A stretch of DNA of 52,001 nucleotides. It comes from Neptuniibacter pectenicola. Lineage in GTDB: Bacteria; Pseudomonadota; Gammaproteobacteria; Pseudomonadales; Balneatricaceae. Under the pieces are notes generated by a model, which was not told the DNA's origin, ran no database searches, and was given only the letters and a program-made list of their open reading frames with translations. Both the position numbers and the translations under genes were made by a program. Shown piece by piece: positions 8,248 through 16,083 of this stretch (positions are counted from its first letter, which is position 1; each line of letters opens with the position of its first letter). The stretch is taken from the NCBI RefSeq assembly GCF_001597735.1, contig NZ_LUTS01000015.1, positions 1 through 52,001 on the forward strand, read 5' to 3'.

Positions 8248-8835
8248 TTAGTAACGTGGATCCCACATTCTACGACCTGTTTCTTTTTCATAACCTTGAC
8301 CAAATGGGTAACTAACAATCTCAAGTTGCATGCCCCATGGTGCCATGAAGTAAACCCATGTTAGGTCTTTCATACCGGTATCGGTAAATGTATGAGGTTT
8401 ACCTAGGATTTTGATACCTTTTTTCTCTAAATACGCGACAGCTTCTGCCATATCATCGACATAAAATGCAACATGATGGCCGCCAATATCACTATTACGT
8501 GGTGGTGTTTGCTTTTGATCGGGTGCGGAATATTCAAAAATCTCTAAAGCGGGACCATTACCACAGCGCATGAGGTGGGCTGTTTTAATAACGGCTTTCT
8601 TGTCCACATTAAGGTTTTCTGTCATCCAATCGTTGTCAAACGGGCCAAATGGGCCGATTGAGAAAAACGATTCACATCCAATTACGTCTTTAAAAAATGC
8701 GGTGGCTTCTTTTACATTCGGGACGGTAATCCCTAAATGCTGGATGCCGCGCATACCCGGCATCTCTGCCTGCGCTGCTTGGGTAAAGAACGTTAATAGA
8801 AACAGGCACGTTGTAATTATTTTTGTTTTTTTCAT
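8248..8835 (-). CDS. exported VOC/glyoxalase-family protein
   Basis: 195 residues with a clear signal peptide (MKKTKIITTCLFLLTFFTQAAQA). The mature part has the paired beta-alpha-beta-beta-beta modules of the vicinal oxygen chelate fold: MRGIQHLGITVPNVKEATAFFKDVIG near residues 28-53, then GGHHVAFYVDDMAEAVAYLEKKG and WVYFMAPWGMQLEIVSYP. The candidate metal ligands are the His of QHLG, the His of GHHVAF and the Glu of QLEIV. A secreted VOC protein is less common than a cytoplasmic one. The reaction is unknown; its place beside pqqA and the dehydrogenase suggests a role in periplasmic oxidation or aldehyde handling, by inference. Confidence 0.8.
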   Translation of the reverse strand: MKKTKIITTCLFLLTFFTQAAQAEMPGMRGIQHLGITVPNVKEATAFFKDVIGCESFFSIGPFGPFDNDWMTENLNVDKKAVIKTAHLMRCGNGPALEIFEYSAPDQKQTPPRNSDIGGHHVAFYVDDMAEAVAYLEKKGIKILGKPHTFTDTGMKDLTWVYFMAPWGMQLEIVSYPFGQGYEKETGRRMWDPRY

Positions 8836-9084
8836 TTGAGTATTCCATGTGTAACGAATGTTTAAACAGGGAGGAATACACGTTTTATGCCAGTTAGCTT
8901 ATTATTTTTTTTTATTGTGTACAGTTTGTTCTAGGGGGGGGCGGCGTGATTTTTTCGTGTGGTTATTCAGATCTTATAACAATGGGGTGATGCACTGAGT
9001 CAATGTGTGCCAGTGATTATGAACCATACTGTTTCATTATTTGAAGTAGAGTGGTTTATTAGGTAGGTGCGTTGGTGCGTTGAA
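8836..9084. other. non-coding stretch upstream of the VOC gene
   Basis: AT-rich segment with an eight-G tract at 8934-8941 and a T-run near 8907. It should hold the promoter of the - strand VOC/HupE genes, but I could not identify a convincing -35/-10 or -24/-12 pair. No open frame with a ribosome site was seen. Confidence 0.5.
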
Positions 9085-9125
9085 TGGGTTAAAAAAGGGG
9101 GAGGATAACCCCTGCAGAGCAGGGG
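9085..9125 (-). terminator. rho-independent terminator downstream of pqqA
   Basis: CCCCTGC (9109-9115) pairs with GCAGGGG (9119-9125) around a three-base loop. On the - strand the stem is followed, after a short C-rich spacer, by six T (9091-9096). It lies about 30 bases past the pqqA stop and would make a very short pqqA transcript. Confidence 0.7.
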
Positions 9126-9153
9126 CGGGCACGTATGTATTAATCTATGTTAC

Positions 9154-9228
9154 TTAGCGGTTAGCAAAGTACATTGTTACTTCGAAGCCAATTCGAAGGT
9201 CTTTAAAGGCTGGTTTTGTCCAGTTCAT
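9154..9228 (-). CDS. pqqA: PQQ precursor peptide PqqA
   Basis: A 24-codon gene that begins [17 protein letters not shown] and ends TMYFANR. Glu16 and Tyr20, the two residues that are cross-linked and become PQQ, lie in the diagnostic E-x3-Y pattern, and the WTKPAF and [15 protein letters not shown] segments match the PqqA family almost throughout. The ribosome site AAGGAG lies a few bases before ATG 9228-9226. PqqE/PqqD modify the ribosomal peptide and PqqB, PqqC and proteases finish the cofactor; none of those genes is in this window, so pqqA stands alone here. The -24/-12 sequence at 9297-9311 and the terminator at 9085-9125 make it a single-gene unit. Confidence 0.95.
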   Translation of the reverse strand: MNWTKPAFKDLRIGFEVTMYFANR

Positions 9229-9271
9229 AAGTATGCTCCTTGTATCAGTTTTTTCTAAATGATTATTTTTA

Positions 9272-9283
9272 TGACATGTGTCA
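9272..9283. promoter_or_regulatory. inverted repeat in the pqqA leader
   Basis: TGACA-TG-TGTCA lies between the predicted sigma-54 start point and the pqqA start codon. It could be an operator or the base of a leader structure; there is no direct support for either. Confidence 0.3.
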
Positions 9284-9296
9284 CTGCATAATAAAA

Positions 9297-9311
9297 GCAA
9301 GGACCGTGCCT
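9297..9311 (-). promoter_or_regulatory. sigma-54 (-24/-12) promoter of pqqA
   Basis: Read on the - strand the sequence is AGGCACGGTCCTTGCTTTT, matching TGGCACG-N4-TTGCW at all positions except the first base, with GG and GC exactly 10 apart. Transcription would begin near 9285, about 57 bases before the pqqA ATG. The nearest sigma-54 activator gene is at 13957. Confidence 0.7.
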
Positions 9312-9496
9312 ATGTTGATATATTAATTTCTTATCACGATCGGAATGATCGTTTCATTGAATAGCCTATAAAAAGAAAGCGGTATTGATGGGTATGCCAC
9401 GTAAGGTGAGTAAAAAGGTCTTACCTGCCTAGATTATTTAGGCGGATATTCAGCGCTTATTTATATAGATGTCTATTGTTAAATATATCACTACAG

Positions 9497-9519
9497 ACTG
9501 TTCCATTGCTTGATACAGT
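9497..9519. promoter_or_regulatory. candidate enhancer site between pqqA and the dehydrogenase
   Basis: ACTGT (9497-9501) and ACAGT (9515-9519) form an inverted repeat enclosing TTCC. It is about 120-140 bases upstream of the dehydrogenase -24/-12 sequence and about 190 bases upstream of the pqqA one, so it could serve both divergent genes. A similar TGTTCC...ACA arrangement lies at 173-194. Confidence 0.3.
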
Positions 9520-9636
9520 TTGTGACGCACAGTGATAATTATAGGGGTAATTGATATTTTTTTTAAAATATAGACGCTTTGTTTTTTCCTTTTATATCAA
9601 TTAGATAGTTCTGTATTTGTTCCGTTATTTTGTTTC

Positions 9637-9652
9637 TGGCCTGCATTTTGCT
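9637..9652 (+). promoter_or_regulatory. sigma-54 (-24/-12) promoter of the PQQ dehydrogenase
   Basis: TGGCCTGCATTTTGCT has GG and GC exactly 10 bases apart and shares TGGCCT with the site at 256-271. Transcription would start near 9663, about 67 bases before the chosen GTG start. Confidence 0.55.
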
Positions 9653-9729
9653 GTTTGTAGGGTACATAGAGGGTGGACTTATTCGCTTTAGTTTAAGTTT
9701 GCATGATATTGATAGATGGAGAACGAGAA

Positions 9730-11403
9730 GTGATTACAATAAAAAAATTAGTGCTATCGGCAAGTATTGCATCATGTATTGCATTATCTGGTGCAGCTAC
9801 ATCGGCTGCAGCAAGTCCTGCTGCAGAAAACCCTAATGATTGGCCTCAATACCACAGAACGTCTGATGCATGGCGCTTTAGCCCTCTGGATCAAATTAAT
9901 GTGGGTAACGTTAATAAGTTGAAAGTTGCATGGATTCATCAGCCTGGTGATATCGAGATGGGTCTACAAGCGACGCCTATCGTTATTGATGGCGTAGCTT
10001 ACTATATAGGTCCTAACAACAATGTGTTTGCGGTAAACGCAGCCACAGGTAAAACCATTTGGCACTACCAGCCAGACCTTGACTCAATCGTAGATGAAGT
10101 TTTCTATGTTGCGGCAAGCCGTGGTGTAACGGTAGGACATGGTAATGTTTATGTTGGTTCTTTGGATGGTCGTTTTATCGCGATTGACCAGAAAACAGGT
10201 AAAGAGAAGTGGTCTACTCAGATCACTGATTTAGAAAAATGCTACGGTTGCCTTTTTTCATCGCCTCCTCAGTTAGCGGGTGATGTTTTATTTGGTGGTA
10301 CAACCGGTGGTGATCAGCCAACGCAAGGTAAGATCTTCGCGGTTAATGCGATTACCGGTAAAAAAATGTGGACCTTCGATATCCTGCAAAAGGATGATCC
10401 TAAAAGCTGGCCTGGTGATTCAGGTGAAGTGGGCGGGAGTGGTGCATGGTTGCCAGGTACCTATGATGCCAAGAGCGATACGATCTTTATCGGTACAGCC
10501 AACGCAGCGCCTGATTTCTATGGCGCCGAGCGTGAAGGTGATAATAAGCACAGTGCCAGCCTTTTGGCGCTTGAGCCTAAAACAGGTAAGTTGAAGTGGG
10601 CTCGTCAAGAGATTCCTCATGATGTTTGGGATTATGATGCTTCCTATGAAGCACTTAGCCTGAAGCATAATGGTAAAGATGTGCTGGTTCACCTGAATAA
10701 AAGTGGTTATGTATTCGTACTCGAAAAGAGCACCGGTGAAGTGGAAAATGTTTGGCCGTTGGCTGAAAACATCACCTTTGCTAAAGGGATCAACCCTAAA
10801 ACTGGCGAGTTAATCGGCCGTAAGGCGATGCCTGTTGGTGAAGAAACCACGATCTGCCCGTACCTACTAGGTGCGCGTAGCTGGAACCACGGTGCCTACA
10901 ACCCTAATACAGGTTTGTGGTACACCAATGCGATGGAAGTTTGTAACGTCGTTGTGCCAGCCCCTCAGGAACATGAAAATATCGGTATTGCTGGCCTTTA
11001 TTTAGGTGTTAGTAAGCTGGTCGCTGTTCCACCTCCAGGCAAAAAAGCCTCAGCCCGTCTTGATGCGCGTGATCCTATCACGGGTAAATTGAAATGGTCT
11101 ATTGATTATCCATTACCTGGTCTAGGTAGCGTGTTAACTACTGGCGGTAATCTTGTATTCAATGGTGACCCTTACGGTGTTATCCATGCTTACAATGCCC
11201 AGAATGGTAAAGAGGTTTGGAACTTCAATGCAGGTTCCGGTATCCGTGGCGGTATCGTAAGTTACTCAGTTGATGGCAAACAGTACATTCTTGCGTCAAC
11301 AGGCTTTGGGTCCCATGCACCTGGCTTTATGGCCAGTGCATTCCCTGAAGTAGGTGGATTACCAGGTGGTGCAGCGCTAGTTGCATTTACGTTGGAAGAT
11401 TAA
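9730..11403 (+). CDS. exported PQQ-dependent alcohol dehydrogenase, lanthanide-type active site
   Basis: Quinoprotein of the methanol/ethanol dehydrogenase class, an eight-bladed propeller acting in the periplasm. I chose GTG 9730: GGAG lies eight bases upstream and the signal peptide starts there; an in-frame ATG at 9703 lacks both. Numbering from the GTG, Trp240 is the PQQ-stacking residue, Asn258 a metal ligand, Asp301 the catalytic base and Asp303 the extra Asp (WDYD) that marks lanthanide-dependent enzymes. By eye alignment the Glu ligand of MxaF is Asp195. The vicinal Cys-Cys pair of methanol dehydrogenases is absent; a C-x-x-C (171, 174) appears instead. At 558 residues it is slightly shorter than XoxF/ExaA. 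Substrate is unknown. A cytochrome gene follows. Confidence 0.92.
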   Translation: MITIKKLVLSASIASCIALSGAATSAAASPAAENPNDWPQYHRTSDAWRFSPLDQINVGNVNKLKVAWIHQPGDIEMGLQATPIVIDGVAYYIGPNNNVFAVNAATGKTIWHYQPDLDSIVDEVFYVAASRGVTVGHGNVYVGSLDGRFIAIDQKTGKEKWSTQITDLEKCYGCLFSSPPQLAGDVLFGGTTGGDQPTQGKIFAVNAITGKKMWTFDILQKDDPKSWPGDSGEVGGSGAWLPGTYDAKSDTIFIGTANAAPDFYGAEREGDNKHSASLLALEPKTGKLKWARQEIPHDVWDYDASYEALSLKHNGKDVLVHLNKSGYVFVLEKSTGEVENVWPLAENITFAKGINPKTGELIGRKAMPVGEETTICPYLLGARSWNHGAYNPNTGLWYTNAMEVCNVVVPAPQEHENIGIAGLYLGVSKLVAVPPPGKKASARLDARDPITGKLKWSIDYPLPGLGSVLTTGGNLVFNGDPYGVIHAYNAQNGKEVWNFNAGSGIRGGIVSYSVDGKQYILASTGFGSHAPGFMASAFPEVGGLPGGAALVAFTLED

Positions 11404-11419
11404 TTCGCTGAGCAGTAAG

Positions 11420-11457
11420 GAGGAGGTGGTGAGTACAGCCACCTCCTCTGTTTTTTT
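11420..11457 (+). terminator. intra-operon terminator-like hairpin
   Basis: GAGGAGGTGG (11420-11429) pairs perfectly with CCACCTCCTC (11439-11448), followed by TG and seven T. It lies between the dehydrogenase and cytochrome genes, so it would lower cytochrome and binding-protein expression relative to the enzyme, or protect the dehydrogenase mRNA. Confidence 0.85.
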
Positions 11458-11485
11458 AAAAGCTATCTATTGGGAGTAGATAACG

Positions 11486-11914
11486 ATGAATAATAAAAAT
11501 ATTTTTACACGTGTTCGATTTGGTTTATTAGCGCTAGCACTGACAAGTAGTGTTGCTTACGCCGTGGCGCCACCCGTAGATGACCAGGGAAAAGCAGAGA
11601 AGAAAAAAGATAAAGAAACACCCGAACATATCGCCGCAATGAAAGCGAAAGTATTTAGTAAAGAAAGTGTCTCCGTTGCCATTGGTGAGAAACGCTTTAA
11701 CCAGACATGTGTTTACTGCCATGGATACGAAGGGTCAGGCGGTAAAGCGCGCAAGTTACAAGGTAGAGATTTTGATGCGGACTACCTTTTCAAAACCATT
11801 ACCAAAGGAAAGAAACGTGGTTCGCTTGTAATGCCACCATGGAAAAGAACATTTACACCTGAACAGCGTTGGGAGTTGGTGACTTATATATTGTCTTTAA
11901 GTGAAGAAAAATAA
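11486..11914 (+). CDS. periplasmic c-type cytochrome (XoxG-like)
   Basis: 142 residues with a signal peptide (hydrophobic to VAYAVA) and a short Lys-rich linker. The haem site CVYCH is at Cys75-Cys78-His79, and Met116 in VMPPWK is the likely distal ligand. This is a small class I cytochrome, by position the direct electron acceptor of the PQQ dehydrogenase, like XoxG/MxaG or ExaB. A weak TATCTA/TAGATA stem and a GGGAG ribosome site precede the ATG. Sequence similarity to XoxG itself is not strong enough to name it. Confidence 0.88.
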   Translation: MNNKNIFTRVRFGLLALALTSSVAYAVAPPVDDQGKAEKKKDKETPEHIAAMKAKVFSKESVSVAIGEKRFNQTCVYCHGYEGSGGKARKLQGRDFDADYLFKTITKGKKRGSLVMPPWKRTFTPEQRWELVTYILSLSEEK

Positions 11915-11930
11915 GTCTGGAGACGCCGAT

Positions 11931-12692
11931 ATGCTTACAACAATAAAAAAATTAACCCTATTGAGTTGTGTTTTGCTGAGCCCGTTGGCTACCGCAGGCA
12001 CCCTTGAACATATTATCGAAAAGGGTGAGCTGCATTTATGCGCTCACCCTGCTCAAATGCCTTTTTCATCAAGAGTAGAAAAGCCTAAAGGCTTCCAAAT
12101 TGATGTTGCTAAGGCGATTGCTGAAAAGCTGGATGTCTCGCTTAAAGTTTCGTGGATCATGCCGAGGCGTCAAGCAAAGAAAGTAGGTTGTGATTTGTAT
12201 TCAGGTGTTGCCAGATTGGGAGATGGTGACTCTAAATATATGTTGATTTCAGATCCGTACCTACGCTTAGAATTTAAATTGGTTACGTTAAAAAACAAGG
12301 CGCCTATTCATAACCTAGATGACCTTAAAACGATGGTTGTTGGGGTGTCATCCGGCAGTATTGCCTCCCATGCTTTGAGTTCAAAGAACGTGGAGATCGC
12401 GGTGCGGTTTGCGGATGAAGCGAGCCGTTTACAGGCACTTGCTGATGGTCTTATTGATGCGGCTATCGTGAGTAATGTGTCGAGTGGTTGGTTCCAGCGT
12501 CAGCACGGCCAGCAATTAACTGAGATTGATGCAGAGAAGGTGCTCAATGTCGGCCTTAATTATGACTACGCATTGGGTTTAAGAAAAGCAGACCAGAAAA
12601 CACGCGAAGCCTTTAATCAGGTATTAGTTGATCTTAAAAAAGAGGGCACCTTACCTACGCTTCTCAATGAATATGGTGTTTCACCTCTGTGA
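11931..12692 (+). CDS. XoxJ/MoxJ-like periplasmic binding protein
   Basis: 254 residues from ATG 11931, chosen because GGAG lies eight bases upstream and the signal peptide MLTTIKKLTLLSCVLLSPLATA starts there; the frame is open back to GTG 11901 inside the cytochrome gene. The fold is that of family 3 solute-binding proteins (LEHIIEKGELHLCAHPAQMPFSS, then GFQIDVAKAIAEKL), as in MxaJ and XoxJ. These act in maturation or activation of PQQ dehydrogenases rather than in amino acid uptake. The gene order dehydrogenase-cytochrome-binding protein is the xoxFGJ order. No ABC permease adjoins it, which supports that reading. Confidence 0.82.
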   Translation: MLTTIKKLTLLSCVLLSPLATAGTLEHIIEKGELHLCAHPAQMPFSSRVEKPKGFQIDVAKAIAEKLDVSLKVSWIMPRRQAKKVGCDLYSGVARLGDGDSKYMLISDPYLRLEFKLVTLKNKAPIHNLDDLKTMVVGVSSGSIASHALSSKNVEIAVRFADEASRLQALADGLIDAAIVSNVSSGWFQRQHGQQLTEIDAEKVLNVGLNYDYALGLRKADQKTREAFNQVLVDLKKEGTLPTLLNEYGVSPL

Positions 12693-12752
12693 GGATTCGC
12701 GGTGAAAAAGTTGTTGTCACCTCCGATTCTGCGCTCCCAAAGCAGAACTTTT

Positions 12753-12778
12753 GAGCGCGCACTCCGCGCTCCTTTTTT
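12753..12778 (+). terminator. rho-independent terminator
   Basis: GAGCGCG (12753-12759) pairs with CGCGCTC (12765-12771) around a five-base loop, followed by six T (12773-12778). It ends the dehydrogenase operon, so lipA should have its own promoter or depend on read-through. Confidence 0.88.
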
Positions 12779-12799
12779 ATTTTTGGAGTTTGCATTGTT

Positions 12800-13744
12800 A
12801 TGCAGAAAGTAAGTATTCAGCAGGGAATTAAACAACGAGGTCAGGATAAAGTAGATCGTATTCCCGTTAAGATTATTCCAACAACGGAAGAGGGGAAGCT
12901 GAAAAAGCCGGATTGGCTCAGAGTGCGCTATAACGACTCGCCTCAAGTTGATGCGATTAAACAGACCCTGCGTCAACATAGCCTAGCGTCAGTATGTGAA
13001 GAAGCCAGTTGCCCTAACCTTTATGAGTGTTTTAGTAAAGGGACCGCCACGTTTATGATCATGGGGGATATCTGTACCCGCCGTTGCCCTTTTTGTGATG
13101 TGGCACATGGTCGCCCCAATGCGCTTGATAGTGATGAGCCGGCTAAGCTTGCCGAAGCCGTCACAAGTATGGGGCTGAAGTATGTGGTAATCACGTCGGT
13201 GGACAGAGATGATTTACGTGACGGCGGTGCAGGGCACTTTGTTGCCTGTATTGACGAGATCCGTAAGCGTAGCGATAGCATTAGAATTGAGTGTTTAGTG
13301 CCTGATTTTCGTGGTCGACTTGAGGATGCAATCGCGAAATTCAAAACGTGTGTGCCTGACGTGTTAAATCACAACTTAGAATCCGTGCCGCGGCTTTATA
13401 AACAGATTCGTCCGGGGTCTAGTTATGAAGAATCTTTACGCTTGCTTAAAAGCTTTAAAACAGAGCATCCCGATATTATGACCAAGTCTGGGATTATGTT
13501 AGGGCTGGGGGAGACCGAGAGCGAAATTCATGAGGTAATGAAAGCGCTAAGAGAAGCGCATGTGGACATGATTACGATAGGGCAGTACTTACAGCCAAGT
13601 AAACACCATCTTCCTGTTGATCGCTATGTGACACCAGAGGAGTTTGACCGGTTACACGATCTGGCGATTGAGATGGGTTTTGTACATGCCGCGTGCGGAC
13701 CGTTGGTTAGATCCTCCTACCATGCTGATGAATATTCGTTCTAA
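12800..13744 (+). CDS. lipA: lipoyl synthase
   Basis: Radical SAM enzyme that inserts two sulfurs into octanoyl groups on lipoyl domains; 314 residues. Both iron-sulfur sites are complete: the auxiliary cluster Cys pattern C-x4-C-x5-C in [12 protein letters not shown] and the radical SAM C-x3-C-x2-C in CTRRCPFC. The C-terminal RSSYHADE carries the Ser ligand of the auxiliary cluster. A GGAG site lies about 11 bases before the ATG. The gene is usually beside lipB; here it stands alone among alcohol-oxidation genes, suggesting an added demand for lipoylated enzymes, or a second copy. Confidence 0.93.
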   Translation: MQKVSIQQGIKQRGQDKVDRIPVKIIPTTEEGKLKKPDWLRVRYNDSPQVDAIKQTLRQHSLASVCEEASCPNLYECFSKGTATFMIMGDICTRRCPFCDVAHGRPNALDSDEPAKLAEAVTSMGLKYVVITSVDRDDLRDGGAGHFVACIDEIRKRSDSIRIECLVPDFRGRLEDAIAKFKTCVPDVLNHNLESVPRLYKQIRPGSSYEESLRLLKSFKTEHPDIMTKSGIMLGLGETESEIHEVMKALREAHVDMITIGQYLQPSKHHLPVDRYVTPEEFDRLHDLAIEMGFVHAACGPLVRSSYHADEYSF

Positions 13745-13956
13745 TCATTATAGTGAACTATAATTTACAGTGGCGCTTTTTGCTGAAAGGGCGCAATGTA
13801 ATATAAATTTAAAACCTTCGGGGCTTTATAAGCGTAAATAATTGTTGCTTGTTGGCCCCAAAGTGCCGCAGACTGGCACTAGCATAGTATAAATATAAAA
13901 AAAATTACCTTGCCCTAGGTAGTATCTCTGTGAGGCAAGGAGTGAGCAGGTGAATA
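13745..13956. other. intergenic region before the sigma-54 regulator
   Basis: Several short inverted repeats occur: TATAGT/ACTATA near 13746, AGTGCC (13862-13867) with GGCACT (13875-13880), and a GGGGC/GCCCC pair (13820-13859). They may hold the promoter and an operator of the regulator gene. None is a clear terminator, and no -24/-12 pair with correct spacing was found. Confidence 0.4.
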
Positions 13957-15951
13957 ATGTCTTCTAAAAGTGCAGATTATTCTAATGAAAAGAGTTTTCT
14001 CGCCGGAGAAACTCCAGAGAAAGACGATGCTTTAACTGATAGATACATTGAGAACTCGTGGGAAAGGTGTCGCGATAGATACAAAATCTCTCAGCACAGT
14101 GATGTGAAGTTAGTATCACTGACTGACACTGAGGTTAAAGAGCATCGCGAGCCTTTAGAGAAACTACTGAGTGATTCGGTAGAAGTATTCGATAAAATAA
14201 GAACCTTATCTAAAAACAGTGGTTATACCGTTCTTATCACTAATGAAAAGGGTGTAGCGGTTAAGTCGTTTGCCGAGTCCAGTGTTGGGCATGATTTAGT
14301 TGCAAAAGGACTGAGACAGGGCACCTTATGGTCAGAAAGCCTTGTTGGTACTAATGGATTAGGCACCTGCTTAACGGAGTGTAGCCCGGTTACGGTGTAT
14401 GCTGAAGAGCATTACGGCAGTAACCTACAAAACTTCAGCTGTTCTGCTGCCCCGCTTATCTCCCCTGATGGTACGCCGTTTGGCGCTATTGACGCGTCCA
14501 CATTTGCCAATGGCAACCGGCTTGGTCAGGCGTTAGCATTAAATATGGTCTGTGAGACCGCTGATGAAATTGAAGCGTTGGTATTTAAAGATGCTTATCA
14601 TAATCAGAGGGTTATTAGTTTTTCAGTTTCCCCAGTGGTCTCCATTACCAAAGCGCTGGTTGCGGTTAATGATAGCGGTACCATTGTGGCTGCGACGACC
14701 CCGATTCTTTTAACACTCGGGTGCCGTGACCGTTATGAGATCGTCGGCAAAAAGTTTCAAGATGTCTTTAATTTAAGCTTTGAGCAACTGGAAGCCGCAG
14801 GGTCCGGTAGTGTTGAGCATTATATGCAAGTCATGGGGAAACCTTATAAATTCCATGCGAACTTTTTACAAAATAATGCATATCAAATTCAGAGCCCGCA
14901 ATCGCGAATTGTGACCGCTAAACCGCTAGAAATTGATACTAGTATTCCTGTTAATACCCCTCTGGTTCTAGCGGCAGGAAAAGAACCAACACTGCTCAAG
15001 CAGGCGACCCGCTGCCAGCGGATTGTCAACAAAGGGATCAGTATCCTTTTGCAAGGTGAAACGGGCACAGGTAAAGAGGTGTGGGCGAGAGCACTGCATG
15101 AGAGTAGTGATCGTGCTGATAAACCTTTTATTACGCTTAACTGTGCGGCGATTCCCGAGTCTTTAATCGAAAGTGAACTGTTTGGTTACGGTGCGGGCAC
15201 ATTCACGGGGGGGCTTAAAGCCGGCAAGATGGGTAAGATCCAAGCCAGTGATGGTGGTACCTTATTTCTAGATGAAATTGGTGACATGCCACTTGAGCTA
15301 CAGGCGAGTTTACTGCGTGTGCTTGCTGAAAGTGAAATTATCCCCCTTGGCGAACATGAGGCGGTCGGTGTTAGCTTAAATGTTATCTGTGCGACCCATC
15401 GAGATTTGAAGGAATATGTTGCGCGCGGTGAGTTTAGGGAAGATCTATATTACCGTATCAGTGGCTTCCAAGTAACACTGCCTAGCTTGCGCCAGCGCAG
15501 TGATCAGCCGGTCATTATTGAAAAAGTGTTACATATGCTCTGCCTTGATGATGGTGATGTGGGTCACGTTGAAATCCACCCTAAGGCGATGGAACTCCTA
15601 TGTCAGTATCGTTGGCCAGGAAATATACGACAGCTTAAAAATGTTCTTCAATACGCATTGTGTATGCGGGAGGGCGAAATGATCTGCATCGAAGACCTGC
15701 CTGATGAGGTCTTCTCGAGTGATCAGCTGGTGCGGAAAGAACAGGACATTGCTCCGCCTCCTTTGCGAATGCTTTCTATTTCGAGTGACTCCGGCAGTCT
15801 CTCAGAGAAAGAAGAGTTAGAGAATATATTGGAGCAGCATCGCTGGGTAGTGACCCGTGCGGCAAAAGCGATGGGGGTGAGTCGATCAACCTTGCATCGT
15901 AAAATTAAAAAGTACGGACTTTTGAGTGAAGATCAGCTTTTAGATCATTAA
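13957..15951 (+). CDS. AcoR-type sigma-54-dependent transcriptional activator
   Basis: 664 residues in the order: N-terminal GAF-containing sensor region (about 60-220), a PAS-like linker, AAA+ domain (about 335-560) and C-terminal Fis-type helix-turn-helix (VVTRAAKAMGVSRSTLHRKIKKYGL). Walker A is GETGTGKE at 367-374 and Walker B is GGTLFLDEIGD. The sigma-54 contact loop, usually GAFTGA, reads GTFTGG at 414-419, a variant known in this subfamily. Members respond to acetoin, alcohols or related small molecules through the GAF domain. Sigma-54 promoters before pqqA, the dehydrogenase and the ABC operon make it the obvious activator, by inference. A terminator follows. Confidence 0.9.
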   Translation: MSSKSADYSNEKSFLAGETPEKDDALTDRYIENSWERCRDRYKISQHSDVKLVSLTDTEVKEHREPLEKLLSDSVEVFDKIRTLSKNSGYTVLITNEKGVAVKSFAESSVGHDLVAKGLRQGTLWSESLVGTNGLGTCLTECSPVTVYAEEHYGSNLQNFSCSAAPLISPDGTPFGAIDASTFANGNRLGQALALNMVCETADEIEALVFKDAYHNQRVISFSVSPVVSITKALVAVNDSGTIVAATTPILLTLGCRDRYEIVGKKFQDVFNLSFEQLEAAGSGSVEHYMQVMGKPYKFHANFLQNNAYQIQSPQSRIVTAKPLEIDTSIPVNTPLVLAAGKEPTLLKQATRCQRIVNKGISILLQGETGTGKEVWARALHESSDRADKPFITLNCAAIPESLIESELFGYGAGTFTGGLKAGKMGKIQASDGGTLFLDEIGDMPLELQASLLRVLAESEIIPLGEHEAVGVSLNVICATHRDLKEYVARGEFREDLYYRISGFQVTLPSLRQRSDQPVIIEKVLHMLCLDDGDVGHVEIHPKAMELLCQYRWPGNIRQLKNVLQYALCMREGEMICIEDLPDEVFSSDQLVRKEQDIAPPPLRMLSISSDSGSLSEKEELENILEQHRWVVTRAAKAMGVSRSTLHRKIKKYGLLSEDQLLDH

Positions 15952-15977
15952 TAGCGCGACTCAACGGTTTAAAATAG

Positions 15978-16005
15978 GCCATGCCGAAATGCATGGCTTT
16001 TTTTT
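15978..16005 (+). terminator. rho-independent terminator
   Basis: GCCATGC (15978-15984) pairs with GCATGGC (15991-15997), followed by eight T. It ends the regulator gene. Confidence 0.9.
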
Positions 16006-16024
16006 ATCTATTTAATAGGAAAAG

Positions 16025-16061
16025 GTCGATTTTAGTGGCTGAAACTTCTTCGAAAATCGAC
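16025..16061. other. inverted repeat upstream of the moxR operon
   Basis: GTCGATTTT (16025-16033) pairs with AAAATCGAC (16053-16061) over a 19-base loop that itself holds GAA/TTC. It ends 23 bases before the predicted -35, so it could be an upstream operator. Confidence 0.45.
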
Positions 16062-16083
16062 GGTCAGAGGGTGTTAGACTGCC

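Noticed and set aside
8990-9020. TGGCAC-like sequence on the - strand upstream of the VOC gene
   Set aside because: The matching GC lies 16 rather than 10 bases from GG, so it is not a usable -24/-12 promoter.
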